The notes beneath the pieces were generated by a model. The model made no database searches, was not told where the DNA came from, and worked only from the letters and a program-made list of their open reading frames with translations. From positions 186,001-250,000 of the forward strand of contig OZ345370.1 in NCBI GenBank assembly GCA_977006965.1: a stretch of 64,000 nt of DNA, given 5' to 3'. This DNA is from Phymatolithon calcareum (Eukaryota; Rhodophyta; Florideophyceae; Hapalidiales). The position numbers were made by a program, and so were the translations under genes. Below are positions 23,201-35,154 of this stretch, one piece after another; position 1 is the first letter of the stretch, and each line of letters starts with the position of its first letter.

Positions 23201-24647
23201 CTAACACAATTGATGGTTCACGAAACATAGATTCAAATTGTAGAATGGCACATTTTGAATCTATTTCGAAGAACTAAGTTGTTCTGCTACTGTATTGGTT
23301 ATATTTCGGCAATTCAAGATCATTTAAGAAAAGTTTTAAACTCTGGAAATATTTTCTGAACGATTGTTCGATTTGTTTACAAGCACTTTGCAATAGCCCT
23401 GCGTTCGACCGGGCATTGAGGAAAGGAGGTGAGCAGAAGGGCATCCCGCACACTACATGAAGCTGTGCGGGCCCGTTTATTGAGTGGAGAGTACTCGTAG
23501 AGAGAGTTAGTGTCTCCAACAATGATGAAAGGGAAGCGAATAGAGAAGGTTGCTCAAAATTGTCTTGTTCATGTTTTTCAGATTGGTATCTTGCGCAAGG
23601 AGAAGACTAACGAGCGGGAAAGGAGGCCGTAAACTAATGGGAATCGGACAGAAGCAAATGGAGAAGAATCTTCGATGTGACCCACGAAGACTGGACCATC
23701 CTGGTGACCTGAAGAGGGTAGATTGCTAAGACATGTTCTTCCTGAGCCCGTATGGCATAATCCTGCTGCATGGTATTGGAGCACTGTGGCCAGCGATGAG
23801 TGCTCTTCGGTTCCGGGTCATCACGAAGCGACCTTAAGTAATCTTCCGCTCGCATACCGTAATTGTTTGCGCGGCACTATCTGATCGTTAGGCAGGGTTC
23901 ATTCTTGCTGAAAACGTTTTTCAACAGCTCACCATCTTAGCACGATCATCACGTCCAGGGTCGACTTCCGTGGAAAAGGCGAAAAGAGACTGCAAATTCT
24001 ACTTGCGGTGCTTCAAGTCTGCACAATGTGCAGACTTGCACGTGGTTTCACCCCTCTGTACACACCGCTACGGTTTATATCCGCATGCCTAGTTCCGGTT
24101 CCGTCCATCAATGCTGTGCCTCGAATTCGAAATTTGCTTACACTCATACGTTTATCGGTCTTGTAGTCCCCATTTCTAGAAAGAAAGGATAAGCGCGTTG
24201 CCGTGATCTTTGATGCCATGTTTACGCGACGAAAATGAAAAAAGGAAGTAACCACACTCACCTTCAGCATTTGTCGCCCACGCGCTGTTAGCAAGTTGAC
24301 GTTGAGTTTTTCAAAAGGAAGGACGTGCGTGAATCGGATATATGGTTGACCTCTTTAAAGAATTGAAGCGGGTATCAAGTGCAGCTGGTTTGAGTCTATC
24401 GAAATCCCAAATAGCGTCACCTATAGAACTTAATTTTATAACATCGAAGCACATTTCAATATAAAGCAAACTCTTTTGCAATATCGTCTTGAGCGGTGCA
24501 TTACGGAAGAGAGCGTCGCCACAGGCAAAAAAAGCAATTGAAATGTAATTTTTCCTATTTCACGGACATCCAACTGATTGCATGAAAGACGAACTTTGAA
24601 GGTAGTCATTTCACTGTTTGGAAAATTACGCGAATTCAACTCCCCAG
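23201..24647. other. Duplicated spacer between monooxygenase relic and SIMPL
   Basis: Collinear with 55,410-56,710. On the minus strand it contains a possible exon pair: a frame ending LLTARGRQMLK at an AAG|GTGAGT donor near 24,270, and an acceptor-like CTTTCTAG before a frame reading NGDYKTDKR...FRIRGTAL. I cannot identify a product. Confidence 0.35.
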
Positions 24648-25215
24648 CTAGGGCTCGTACAAATCTCCAGTCGCGTAACCAATGGAGACAAAAGCGTCAA
24701 CTCGCTGTGCACTTCCAACTATTTCAATCAAAGGTGCAGGGGCTGAACTCATGCGACGACCACCCCACGGCGCCGGCTTCGCACCCGGCATGAACACATT
24801 GGTAATCGTAATAGTCTTCGGCGCAATGATTTTCTGCTGACTAACTTCTGCAACAGCCTCAGTTGCAGCACGAGCTGTCTTCACCGCATCTGCAATGGCG
24901 GCGGCATGACCGGCAGCAGCGTATTTCTTGGATGCCTTGAAATGCATACTTACAATTGTTTTCGCTCCATATGTTGCAGCACCGCGAACCACCTTGCTTG
25001 AAGTCTCGATGGGCACTTCAAAGCTGATGGTCATGTGTCCGACATACCTTCGGGAGAGATGCTGCACGGTTTTCAGCGGTTTTCGCTTGCGGTTACGCAA
25101 AAGGGGGCTAGCGTTCGTCCTCGCAAAACGAGACATGGACGAAGTTCCCGTGTTTGACTCAACACTGTGGTGCGATTTGGTGCCGTCGACAAGGAGCTGC
25201 CTCCCGTATTGAAAG
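24648..25215 (-). pseudogene. SIMPL-domain gene, 5' half lost
   Basis: Open for about 185 codons and about 95% identical to the C-terminal half of the 56,711-57,979 protein (SRFARTNASPLLRNRKRK, VGHMTISFEVPIETSSKVV, IIAPKTITITNVF, KPAPWGGRRMSS). Signal peptide, first half-domain and basic insertion are missing: homology stops at 25,215, where LINE A 3' sequence begins. A truncated, probably unexpressed copy, although the remaining frame is unbroken. Confidence 0.8.
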
Positions 25216-26303
25216 GAAGACCTCACTTTGAGTAACGGGGGAGCTTCTCAATTACTTCTAACTTACCGCATTCTATTTTCCTAGCATTTCCTTGATTCGA
25301 GTTCTGAAGTATGGTCCTTCGTGCTCCCGTACAGTGTTAGGAGTGTTAATAAGAGCTTTCGAATAAACAACTAAATCGTTGCTGAATAAGGTGCTTTAGC
25401 ACGACATATGAGTTCCCCTACCATGGGACATGTTGATTTATTTTAAAAGCACCCAAGACCTCACTTTGAGTAACGGGGCAGCTTCTCAATTACTTGTAAC
25501 TTACCGCATTCTATTTTCTTAACATTTCCTTGATTTGAGTTTCTCTCCATATGAGAGTTCGAGTTAGTCTTTTGCATTCATGTTCAGTCTCTTTGTCCAT
25601 AATCTTAGACCCGAGTATGCGTTGAAGAGCAATAAGCTCAATTTCAGCACCGAGTCCGAATTACTTGCCGAGGATTGATTTCCTCCACAACGGCGCTCTG
25701 TTAAAAATCAGCCTTAGACATCTTAGCCCAGCGATCCTCTTCGCATTTTTGCCACACTTGGGTTGCATCTTCTAACCGCCGCTTCTTTGACACTTTACCT
25801 TCTTCTACTTGTTTCAGTGCTTTGCTGAGGTGCTCCTCGTTTCTGAGATAGTTAATGTCCTTCGATACTTCTGCCATATCCTCCTGTCTTCCTCGGTATT
25901 CTTCTGCCTGTTCCAGGTACGTTTTCCGTTTTAAGAGGCTTAAAGCAAACCTTTCCGCTTGGTGAGTCCTCCTCACCTCCGGACTCTCTAGTCGACAGAG
26001 CACTCTCGTTCGATTTTTTCGATGCTCCGCATATTTCCCGAAGACATACTTGTAAAAAAGACCTTCTGCTGCCTCAATTGCTGATAGCAACCGCTTCCTC
26101 ATCGGAGTCAGATGAATTGCATACTCCCACTTGGGGAGAATCAACGACTTGAAAATCCTGATGCATATTTCAGGGTGGAATCCACTGACATTAACGCCAC
26201 TCTGCCTAAGTTTGTGGATGCATCCAACCGCATTCCGCACTCTCGACATTGCTGTATCGTCTGTAACTCCAGTGTTGTTCATACTAATGCCCAGATATGA
26301 AAG
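25216..26303 (-). mobile_element. LINE family A fragments (short 3' copy plus longer RT C-terminal copy)
   Basis: Two pieces. Positions 25,216-25,312 are a short 3'-end copy (CCTCACTTTGAGTAACGGG) that repeats at 25,454. Positions 25,420-26,303 are a longer copy encoding a LINE RT C-terminus: SYLGISMNNTGVTDD, CIRIFKSLILPKWEYAIHLTP, KNRTRVLCRLESPEVRR, then a charged linker. After a stop at 25,701 comes the remnant APLWRKSILGK.FG with MDKETEHEC. No catalytic RT core. Confidence 0.72.
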
Positions 26304-26304
26304 T

Positions 26305-27290
26305 CTCCACGCTACAGGCAGATGGTTTGGAACACGAAAGCTGGGAAGAGCGAAGTTCTTCTCTCGGACGACACAAGATCACCCATTTTCAAGCTTGCAG
26401 GGAAAACGCTGGCAAACGTCAAAGAAGTCTCATACCTTGGCATCTCAGTCAGTAATGAGGGAGTTACCGACTCAAAAATGCTTGAGCGCATCCGACACGC
26501 CAAGATCGCTGTACATCAACTGAAGTCCCTGTGTGTCTCGTTGCGGGCACTCAGCCCCTTGAAAACAGTGAAGTCATACAACCAATATGGGAGTATGCCA
26601 TGCACCTGAAGCCATGGACACCGAGAGTCCAGACAGCTATCGCAGAAGTGGAGAAGACATTTTTCGCACAAGTATTCGGTCCAATATCGAAAAATCACTA
26701 TGTTAGACTTCGCCTTCTTTGCTGAATTCACAACGCCGAGAACAGGAGACTCGTTCTAGCACTCAGAATGCTGGAACGAGCCAGATCTAAGAAATGGAGC
26801 CTTCTGGCCGTCCCAATCGAGGAAAGAGGTGTGGATGAACTGCAGTGGGTTAGTCGAGACATATCGGCAATGCTACAGTACGACCTATTCGAGACGGCAC
26901 TGAATTTCCTCAAGCAGGGAGTTTCAGCAAAATCGTTGCGAACCTTGCTCTTCAAAGACGAAGGAGACGTCTCGGAGTCCAACAGAAAGAGCAAAATTCT
27001 CTACGATCTGCCGGGGTCCACCCCGGCGAACAGCAGACTCCCGAAAACACGGCACCGCCAATTAGCGGTAAAGTGGGCATTCGGTCGGTTCCCCCCAATG
27101 AGCACATCACTTTTCACAGACAAGTACGGTGATACTGTACCAATCCTGATGAGAACCCTGGAAGAATACCTCGGAAGATATCAACTTACCAAAGAGGAGA
27201 TTAATATCATTCAAAAAGCTCTAGACAAGTTACTCTTCTTCACTATCGTCTTTTACGACGACATGGAATAGACAAGGCGTCAATTGAGGA
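26305..27290 (+). mobile_element. LINE family B RT C-terminal fragment
   Basis: Diverges head to head from the family A piece. Frames read WNTKAGKSEVLLSDDT, FKLAG, VSYLGISVSNEGVTD, then (after shifts) IWEYAMHLKPWTPRVQTAI, RLRLLC, a TGA in place of the CGA-type codon seen in the copy at 2,553, and an open 167-codon tail ending FTIVFYDDME. It is the best-preserved family B tail in the window. Confidence 0.75.
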
Positions 27291-27495
27291 AATCTGATCA
27301 GTGGACCCCAAGCTTTTCCCTCCGCCCCTTTTACGGGAGAGGGTTTTTGCAGCTAAGGCTACGACGTTAACCTGGGTTACAAGTATTTGAATAGATGATC
27401 GAAGCTATAACGTAGCTGCTAAAACGCATCTCCCTTGCAGTGTCATGAGTGTTACTGAAGGCGTTTAATAAATTCCAAATTCCAAAAAATTACAG

Positions 27496-27780
27496 GAGCT
27501 GGGAATACCGTAAAGAGAACCTACACATTTGACAATGGACAGCAGCATAGTGAAAGCGCTAGTCAATGCAACCGCACCTACAAAGAAATCCAAGTATACA
27601 GACGTGCGCTTTCATCACATCCAAGATATGGCAATAAGCAAGACTCTTCGCACTATACACGCACCTTCGAGTGCTCTCACGGCGGACACATTGACTAAAC
27701 CTCGAACAGTAGTGAGATTCTGCAAACATGCCACAGGCTTCGAGGTTGTGACACCTTTCCCAAACATTCCACGGCTGTAG
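27496..27780 (+). mobile_element. Ty1/copia RNase H C-terminal fragment
   Basis: Reads ELGIP then a TAA, then REPTHLTMDSSIVKALVNAT, KKSKYTDVRFHHIQDM and ALTADTLTKPRTVVRF. This is the characteristic end of copia pol (DN..AI.L, KKSKHIDVRYHFIRD, T..QxADILTKPL). No LTR was found beside it. Confidence 0.75.
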
Positions 27781-27984
27781 GTAAACCATTTTGATTTCCC
27801 TTTTCCAATGTTTGGGCAAGGGCCACATCAATTGCATATCATATCAGTAAAACAATTCATTCTTTCCCCTCGTGGGGCTAGTAACACTTTGAGAGCCTAA
27901 AAGCTTCTTCCATTCTAATCTATTTGCTGCGAGTTTGACTGCTGCTTGCACATCGAGGTCCGGGACATCGCCAAAGATTGACTA

Positions 27985-28235
27985 TGGGATTGGTCGGACG
28001 CCGTGAAGTAGCACTTGACCAACCAAGCGACTTTCGCCCATCCTAAGAATGCGTCCGAGCCAACTCCGTTCTATGTCTCTGGCGCACAATACCGCAACGA
28101 CAGTGGGGTCCCTAGACTCATCGGCAATTGGTCTTCCCGGTATTCTGGACAACATCTTGGCGCTTGTGGATCTGAGTTTTTTTCCAACATTTTCAGTTAG
28201 CTTCCATGGTTCGCAACCGTAGACGAGAGATCACT
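27985..28235 (-). mobile_element. Third LINE type: RT C-terminal tail fragment
   Basis: Minus-strand translation gives YGCEPWKLTENVGKKLRS, SAKMLSRIPGR and RDIERSWLGRILRMGESRLV, the YGxExW...RxxLGRxLR pattern found after the RT domain of many LINEs. It does not resemble families A or B. Confidence 0.6.
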
Positions 28236-28496
28236 AAAACAAAAATACACCCGGACCATCTGTCGGGGATCCGGGCCAGAGTCATTCTTTGCAGTATGTA
28301 CATAGTCCTCTCCCAGTCACGCCCGCGGAAGAATCAATGTAAAGTTTATGCATACACTTTGCTTGACTTCTCAAGATATTTTCTATCCCTCGCCTTTTCC
28401 ACGACATTATTCTTAACTTTTCGGATTCATTACTGGAACACAATTTTGGCTCTCCCGTCCCGCACTATCGGGCTGACTGGAGTCTGAACCCACAAT

Positions 28497-28899
28497 CAGG
28501 GGGAGCACCAATTTGATTGCGATTGCAATCGTGATTGCTGAACATACGTAAATTGCAGTTTAAGATTGAGATGCAGGCCTGAGATGCAGGCCTGAATAGC
28601 TAGAATGAGCATACTGTGAAAAAGGCCATGGACCATGGCCCATGATACGTGCCGAAAGCGATCGTGTTCGCATGGCTACCCTAGTGGACGTAGAGCACAA
28701 TGATCTTTAATATCTGATTAGAACTGAGAGTGCATTCCTTGAATTGACAGGTAGATTGCGGATGGCTTCTGAATTGCGAACTAGATTGGATTGCCATGAT
28801 GATTGCAATTTGAATTGGAAAAGGTAAAGTGTTATCAATTGAATTGTCTAATTAAGAGCGCTGCTTCAATCTCAAACAATTAAATTGGTGCACCTCCTG
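28497..28899. mobile_element. Non-autonomous hAT element (MITE), 403 bp
   Basis: Terminal inverted repeats CAGGGGGAGCACCAATTTGA and (right end, reversed) CAGGAGGTGCACCAATTTAA. They are flanked by a perfect 8-bp target duplication CCCACAAT at 28,489-28,496 and 28,900-28,907. The interior is made of GATTGCAATT-like subterminal repeats and has no coding capacity. Terminal CAGGG and 8-bp duplications are hAT hallmarks. Confidence 0.88.
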
Positions 28900-28907
28900 C
28901 CCACAAT

Positions 28908-29347
28908 ACCCCAAAGAGGTCAATAAATCTCACTCGCCGTGCTTTGATCGCCGCGGCCATAGTAGCATTTGTACGCACGTCTGTCTCTACAACAACCCAA
29001 ACTGTGTTTGTAGGTCCATAACCTGCGCCTTGCGTACAAATTGCCTCCGTGCGAGCCGCAAGTCTTCTTCACAGAAAGCAACTGGCGTAACAGTCGTGCG
29101 GTTACTTCTGTAGCATACTGTTTGACGTTGATTGTTCTTCACATGCCCAGATTGGGGCTCTGCGCCGGTCGCAGATTTTATTTAAACTATTTCTGAAGGG
29201 CCGATTCTCTGGGAGATGTGCTTAATGATCTTACATGTTCGGTGCCGGTCATTGCTAATTACTGGTCTGCCCATTGCGCGTTTCTCTGTCGGTGAGAATC
29301 GACTACAACAAGCCACGATAATAGCAATGAAAATGGCCCAAGATTAT
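28908..29347. other. Flank of the LTR element
   Basis: No gene recognised. It ends at the ATTAT target site of the LTR retrotransposon. Confidence 0.45.
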
Positions 29348-29725
29348 TGTAACAAGGACATGCATGTAGCGCGTAAGTAGTGACAGCTTTGCTAGCTGTC
29401 AGCATGCACGTCTAGATGCTCCTGGAAGCATGCGAGAAATATCCAGAATATTCGAGCACATGCACTATTTTACGAATGCATTGCTGTAAGGAAAGTTCTG
29501 GAGCTCTCTAGATAATTCGTATTTTAGGGTTATATGATATTTGTAAGTTACGTGTAAGTAATTCGATGCCTATATAAGGCGTGCTCTAGTTCCGACTAGC
29601 GGACTGGAGCCAAGCACAAATCCAACCAAGTCAAGTGAGGTAAAGTCAACAAACCTCTACTAAGCTCATCTTATCACTACCGATACTGTGCCTGTCAACG
29701 CTAAGCTTGATCAACATCCGTTTCA
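29348..29725 (+). repeat. 5' LTR
   Basis: 378 bp, TG...CA ends. Contains a TATATAAGG promoter-like box near 29,571. Confidence 0.93.
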
Positions 29726-30259
29726 CTGGTAGCACCGGCTCACTTAGCGTCTGATGTCGGCACGGGAGTTTGCCAAAGCGTAAATTTGGCAATATTTTCG
29801 TGGTTTCTGTTCGTGATCTATTCAAGGTTCGAAGTCATCGTTCCTGTTGTTGATTTCTGTTCGTGGTTCGAAACCAACATTAGTTATTGTGGTTCAAGAA
29901 TATTGTTCAAGGTTCCAAGATCGTTATTCAAGGTTCAAAAATCACAGTTTGTGATTCAAGTTTAAAGGTTCGAGTTGAGCTGTTGGTGGTTTGCGGTTCT
30001 TGTTTACCAGAGTCGCGTTATAAAAACTAAGAACACGACTGTGTCTGAGGGCTGGAGTGCGAGACATTAACTATTTCTCACCTGAGGGAGGAGTGCCAGG
30101 TGAATCTCGAGGATTTATTCTCTGCGCCGAGTCGCCCAAAGTATCCTCAACAATCCCATTCGTCTACTGGGTGTCACCTAGGACGACTGACAGGGTCACG
30201 GATTCGAGTAACGCTAATACGAGTTTGATCAGGAAGGAGAAAGATCCTCTTTAGTGAAA

Positions 30260-33200
30260 ATGTCGTTGCTCAAGGTTAATAAGCCCCCAACGTTCGATGG
30301 CTCAAGGGATGAATTCAAGGTTCACTCGTGGTTTTATCAGGTAAAGCAGTACAGCACCCTGGTTCAAGTTGGAAATAACGCCGTTCAACTCAATGACCCG
30401 ACGAAAATATCCTTCGCATCCAACTTCTTCACTGTAAACGCTGCAAACTGGTGGTACTTGCTTGTTAGTACAAACCAGATTCCGACTATATGGGAAACGT
30501 TCGAGAGCGCTTTGAAAAGAGAATTTATTCCTTTTGAAAGTGTTCAAAGGTCACGAGATAAATTGCACAAGCTGTATCAGCGCACATCGGTTTCTGAGTA
30601 CCTCTCCGAATTCAGAAACATTGTTCTCACGATCTCAGGTGTTATTGAAGGAGATATAGTCGACAGATTCTGTCAGGGACTCAAGCCCCAGGTTCGACTG
30701 GAAGTCCTGAAATCGGGAGTTACGACCATGGATGAAGTATCAAGGATAGCGTTGAACGTTGATAGTGCTCTGTTCAACGCGCGAATGATTTAGTCTCAAG
30801 CAAGGTCGGATCTCTTCGCTGATCCCCGTTATAACGGACCGGCGCCCATGGAAATTGGTAACGTAGAGCGTCGCGATCATCAACTCGGAAGCAATGCAAA
30901 GCGTACAGACGACCGGAAGTCTAATGCTTGTTATACGTGCCATAAAGAGGGATGTCGCCCCTGGAGACATAAGCAGAGGCGAGGATACAATGACCGAAGT
31001 TTGGGAAATCGAAGGAAGGCGGTCCGATTCGGAAATGCGGATATCGAAAGGAGGTCGAGTGGCGCTGGAAAGCAGATTTAGCGCACTCAACTGAATCAGA
31101 GTTCGAGTGACCTAGATTCTCTTGTGGCAGAAGTCAAGCAGCTTCGCAAAGATATTCAGGACATAAGGCTGGATACGAAAAAAGCCCTTTGTTCTGCGTC
31201 GATGACTACTGCTGTTCGTGATCATGACGATTGCACTCTCACTAATGACATTCCAGTGAAGGACTTGCTAATACTCGACGGTATACTCAACGGAAAGAAA
31301 GTGCGTGTACTCAAGGACGACGGGTGCAATACGAACATTGTATCAAGAGAATTCTTCAAGGCAAACCGAAACCTTTTTCGCGCAGTGCGAAGAAGGGTAG
31401 AAGTAAAACACTCGAAGAAGAAGACATTGGAGAAGGCATCAGAGGTAATACAAGGAGCAAAGATTCGTTTAGACCCTCATTTCTACTCTTCGAAATGGGT
31501 CGTTGCAAGTTGCAGATACGACGTTATCCTTGGACTGCCATGGCATGTGGACCACAGTCCGAAAAACGATTATGAAAATCAGGCTGTGCAAGTTGGTGCT
31601 TTCCAAATTCCAGTGATGAAGACTAAACGTACAGAAGAAGGCCAGATACAAGTGACAAGCCTTAGTATCCGAAAATTCCGATCGATGCCAAGGAAGAAAA
31701 ATGGAAAAGAGGCCTTTCAAGTGTTCAAGGCTGTTCCGACCAACGTGATGAAGGCCTCAGAGAATGGAGTGAAGACAAAGGAGCAGCTATTGCATTGCTC
31801 AAATCCAAATCTGAGGAAAATCCTGTGCAAGTTCGAGGTTGTGTTTCAAGAAGAACTGCCCGATGGACTACCCCGGGAAAGATTCGTTGATCATGCCATT
31901 GAGATTGATAAGGAAGCGAAGCCGCCACATCGTCCACTCTATCAGTTATCTCCTTTAAAGTTGGATGCGGCAAAGAAATACGTTGAGGAATTGATGCGGA
32001 AGGGAAAGATTCGCCCGAGAAAATCCCCGTATGGCGCTTCCTTGTTTTTCGTGAAGGACAAAGATAAATCGTTGCCCGGCGTTGATGATTATCGTGCTTT
32101 GAATCGAATTACAAAGCGAAACAACGCTCCGCTTCCTCGGTTGGACGAGATGTTCGATATGCTTGGTGAAGCTCGTGTGTTTTTGAAGTTGGATCTGAAA
32201 ACTGGATTTCATCAGATTCGCGTTCGTCCAGAAGACATCGAAAAGACTGCGTTCAATACGAAGTACGGTCAATTTGAGTACTTGGTGATGCCGATGGGAT
32301 TGTGCAATGCACCTGTTACGTTCCAATCACTGATGAATCGTATCTTTTGTGATTGCATTGATGACTTCCTGGTCGTGTACATGGACGATCTGCTCATCTT
32401 CAGCAAGGATGAGGCTTCACACTTTAAGCATATTGAGATGGTTTTATCTCGCCTCAAAGATCATGAGTTGTTTGTGTCGCCGAAGAAGTGCGATTTTCTG
32501 AAGGATGAAATTGAGTTCTTGGGACTCATAGTCGGAATGAATGGAGTTCGTGTCGATCCAAAGAAAGTTGAAGCGTTGGAAAAATGGCCGAAACCGAGCA
32601 CTCTGACTGATATTCGAAGCTTTTTGGGTCTGATACAGTTCTTTCGACGTTTTGTCAAGAACTTCTCGAAAATCGCAGGACCACTGACAAACCTGACGAA
32701 AAAGGACCAGGGTATCCAAAAATTGGATTCCAGATGTGATGAGGCATTCGAATCGCTGAAGCTTGCAATTACAAGTGCCCCGATTCTGGTATCTCCTGAC
32801 TGGAGAAAGTCATTCAGAGGACATATCGATGCCTCTACATATTCGGTCGGAGGTACATTGATACAACTGGATGAGGACGTAAACGATCGTGTAATTTTAT
32901 TCTATTCCAAGAAGCTGAGTCCAGCCGAGCAAAACTACACTGCAAATGATCGTGAGCTACTGCGTCACATATACCTCTTGTAGCGATTTCGATGCTATCT
33001 GGAAGGGACAAGTTTCGAGATATTCACAGATAACCAAGTGCTCAAGCACTTTTTTTCCAAGCAGAAGCTAAGTCGGAAAGAGGAAAGATGGCTGGAGACT
33101 CTTGGGAACTTTGGAATCTTTCCAATAACGCTGAAGCCAGGAAAGATTCATGTATTAGGTGATGCCCCATCCAGAGCTCCGCACATCTCTTTCAATTCCT

Positions 33201-34726
33201 TGGAAATTCCGTTTCTCGAGCTTGATGCAGATCTGAACGATTACGAAGATGATCAGTTTTTCGGTCCTATCGTGAAAAGTCTAGATGGGAAAGAAATCAA
33301 AGATCCTGTTAAGAAGAGTAAGGTGGAAAAGTTACTGCCAATGTTTCATCTCGGTGGTAGACGACTACTGTACCAGGCAAAGTTATATGTGCCTCGAAAG
33401 GCGATATATACCATCCTCCAGTTGGCCCATGACTCTAAGATAGGAGGTCACTTTGGTTTCGCGAAAAAAATATCAAGACTGGAAAAGTACCACTGGAAAC
33501 ACAAAGGAAGGGACGTGAAGCGGTATGTTCAAGGTTGTGTCACTTGTCAACAGAAGAAAGATCACGGTAGCCAGAAGCTTACTGATTCGACTCCTCTGGA
33601 GGTACCCGGGAGACGATGGGGATCGCTTGCGACTGACTTTGTAGTGAGCCTTCCCAAGACGAAGAATGGCTTTGACTGCATTACTATCTGGGTGGATCGT
33701 TTATCAAGAAGAGTTCACTTCATTCCATCCAGAGAGACAGATCGCGCAGTCGATGTTGCAACCGCCTTCTTCCATAATGTATTCAAGCACCACGGTTTAC
33801 CTGATAGCATCGTCTCTGATCGGGATCCCAAGTTTTCTTCGAAGTTTTGGCGTCGGCTGATGGAGGTCTGTGGTATCAGGCTCAAGATTTCATCAAGCCG
33901 CCATCCCTAAACTGATGGTTCATCGGAAATTATGAACAGAATGGTTGACAACTACATTCGATGCTTCTGTTCCTACCATCAAAATGATTGGGATGATCTG
34001 TTGGTCTCAGCTGAATTCGCCTACAACTCAGCTATAAGGGAAGACTTGGGAATGTCTCCATTTGAAATGGACTTAGGATGGAATCCAATGTCTGTTTTGG
34101 ATCTGTTGACTAAGAGAAATTGTGAGGTTGAAAGTGTCTCCGAGTTTAAATCTCGGCTTCAAGTATCTCTTGATAATGCGAAATATGCCTACAAGATTGC
34201 GAAGGCTCGTCAAAGTGCTCGGACATTTCTGACTCACAAGCCTCATTCCTACAAAGTCGGTGACAAGCTTTGGATTAATAAGAGCCTCTTTAAAGACGCT
34301 TATTCTAAGTCTCAACAATCGGATAAGTTTTCATCTAAACGTTTTGGTCCGTTTACTGTGAAGAGACTCATCGGTAAAAATGCCGTCAAACTGGAGTTGC
34401 CAAGTCATTTAAGGATTCATGAAATGGTGAATGTTCTTCATACAACTCCATACTTTGACCAGCCTACAGATATATCCGCACCCATCCCAGCTGTACCTCA
34501 TCCTGTTCCTGCTGTTGAAGGAGAAGAGTTTGTTGTGGATTCGATCCTGAAACATAGGACGAGAGGGAAAGGATATCAGTTCCTGACCCTAATGAAAGGA
34601 AGTCCGACACATGATGCAGAATGGCAGCCAAGTCGAGACTTCATCGACAAGGATGGAACTGTGACACAAATGTTCTTGGATTATATCAAGGACAACAAGA
34701 TTATGTCGCATCTATGGCGAGGATAA
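30260..34726 (+). pseudogene. gag-pol of the Ty3/gypsy element, one frame with four in-frame stops
   Basis: Gag, protease, RT, RNase H, integrase and chromodomain all lie in one frame. TAG at 30,791, TAG at 31,079, TAG at 32,981 and TAA at 33,908 interrupt it, and no frameshift does. Gag: PPTFDG...WW...FIPFES. A knuckle-like CYTCHKEGC...H follows. Protease: LKDDGCNTNIVS. RT: FLKLDLKTGFHQI and YMDDLLIFS. RNase H: HIDASTYSVGG and YSKKLSPAEQNY. Integrase: H..H, CVTCQQ, TDFVVSLP, VSDRDPKF. C-terminal chromodomain: EFVVDSILKHR...AEWQPSRDF. The TAA replaces Gln in the invariant HPQTDG motif. Either inactive by point mutation, or dependent on readthrough. Confidence 0.9.
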
Positions 34727-34776
34727 TAATGGCGACTTCATTGACGAGGACGTCAATACGAGGAGGTGGGGAATAG

Positions 34777-35154
34777 TGTAACAAGGACATGCATGTAGCG
34801 CGTAAGTAGTGACAGCTTTGCTAGCTGTCAGCATGCACGTCTAGATGCTCCTGGAAGCATGCGAGAAATATCCAGAATATTCGAGCACATGCACTATTTT
34901 ACGAATGCATTGCTGTAAGGAAATTTCTGGAGCTCTCTAGATAATTCGTATTTTAGGGTTATATGATATTTGTAAGTTACGTGTAAGTAATTCGATGCCT
35001 ATATAAGGCGTGCTCTAGTTCCGACTAGCGGACTGGAGCCAAGCACAAATCCAACCAAGTCAAGTGAGGTAAAGTCAGCAAACCTCTACTAAGCTCATCT
35101 TATCACTACCGATACTGTGCCTGTCAACGCTAAGCTCGATCAACATCCGTTTCA
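34777..35154 (+). repeat. 3' LTR
   Basis: 378 bp, nearly identical to the 5' LTR and directly followed by ATTAT. Confidence 0.93.

Larger units (their letters stand above)
20588..25215 (+). repeat. Segmental duplication, copy A (copy B at 52,727-57,280)
   Basis: About 4.6 kb, in direct orientation and collinear with copy B, at roughly 90-95% identity by eye. Left limit: the shared block starting TTTGCAAAATGTCCTACCAG. Right limit: CTGCCTCCCG inside the SIMPL gene, after which copy A runs into LINE A 3' sequence. Copy A keeps an intact monooxygenase but only the 3' half of SIMPL. Confidence 0.85.
29348..35154 (+). mobile_element. Full-length Ty3/gypsy LTR retrotransposon (chromodomain type), 5.8 kb
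   Basis: Two 378-bp LTRs (TGTAACAAGG...CCGTTTCA) flank one gag-pol frame, and the 5-bp target duplication ATTAT sits at 29,343-29,347 and 35,155-35,159. Just inside the left LTR a TGGTAGCACCGGCTCAC stretch is a candidate primer-binding site. A purine-rich GAGGAGGTGGGGAATAG precedes the right LTR. By eye the LTRs differ at only about three positions (29,5xx G/T, 29,65x A/G, 29,709 T/C), so the insertion is recent. It landed next to the peroxidase pseudogene. Confidence 0.95.

Noticed and set aside
29348-35154. Element as an endogenous virus
   Set aside because: No envelope gene; domain order, chromodomain and 5-bp target duplication are those of a Ty3/gypsy retrotransposon.
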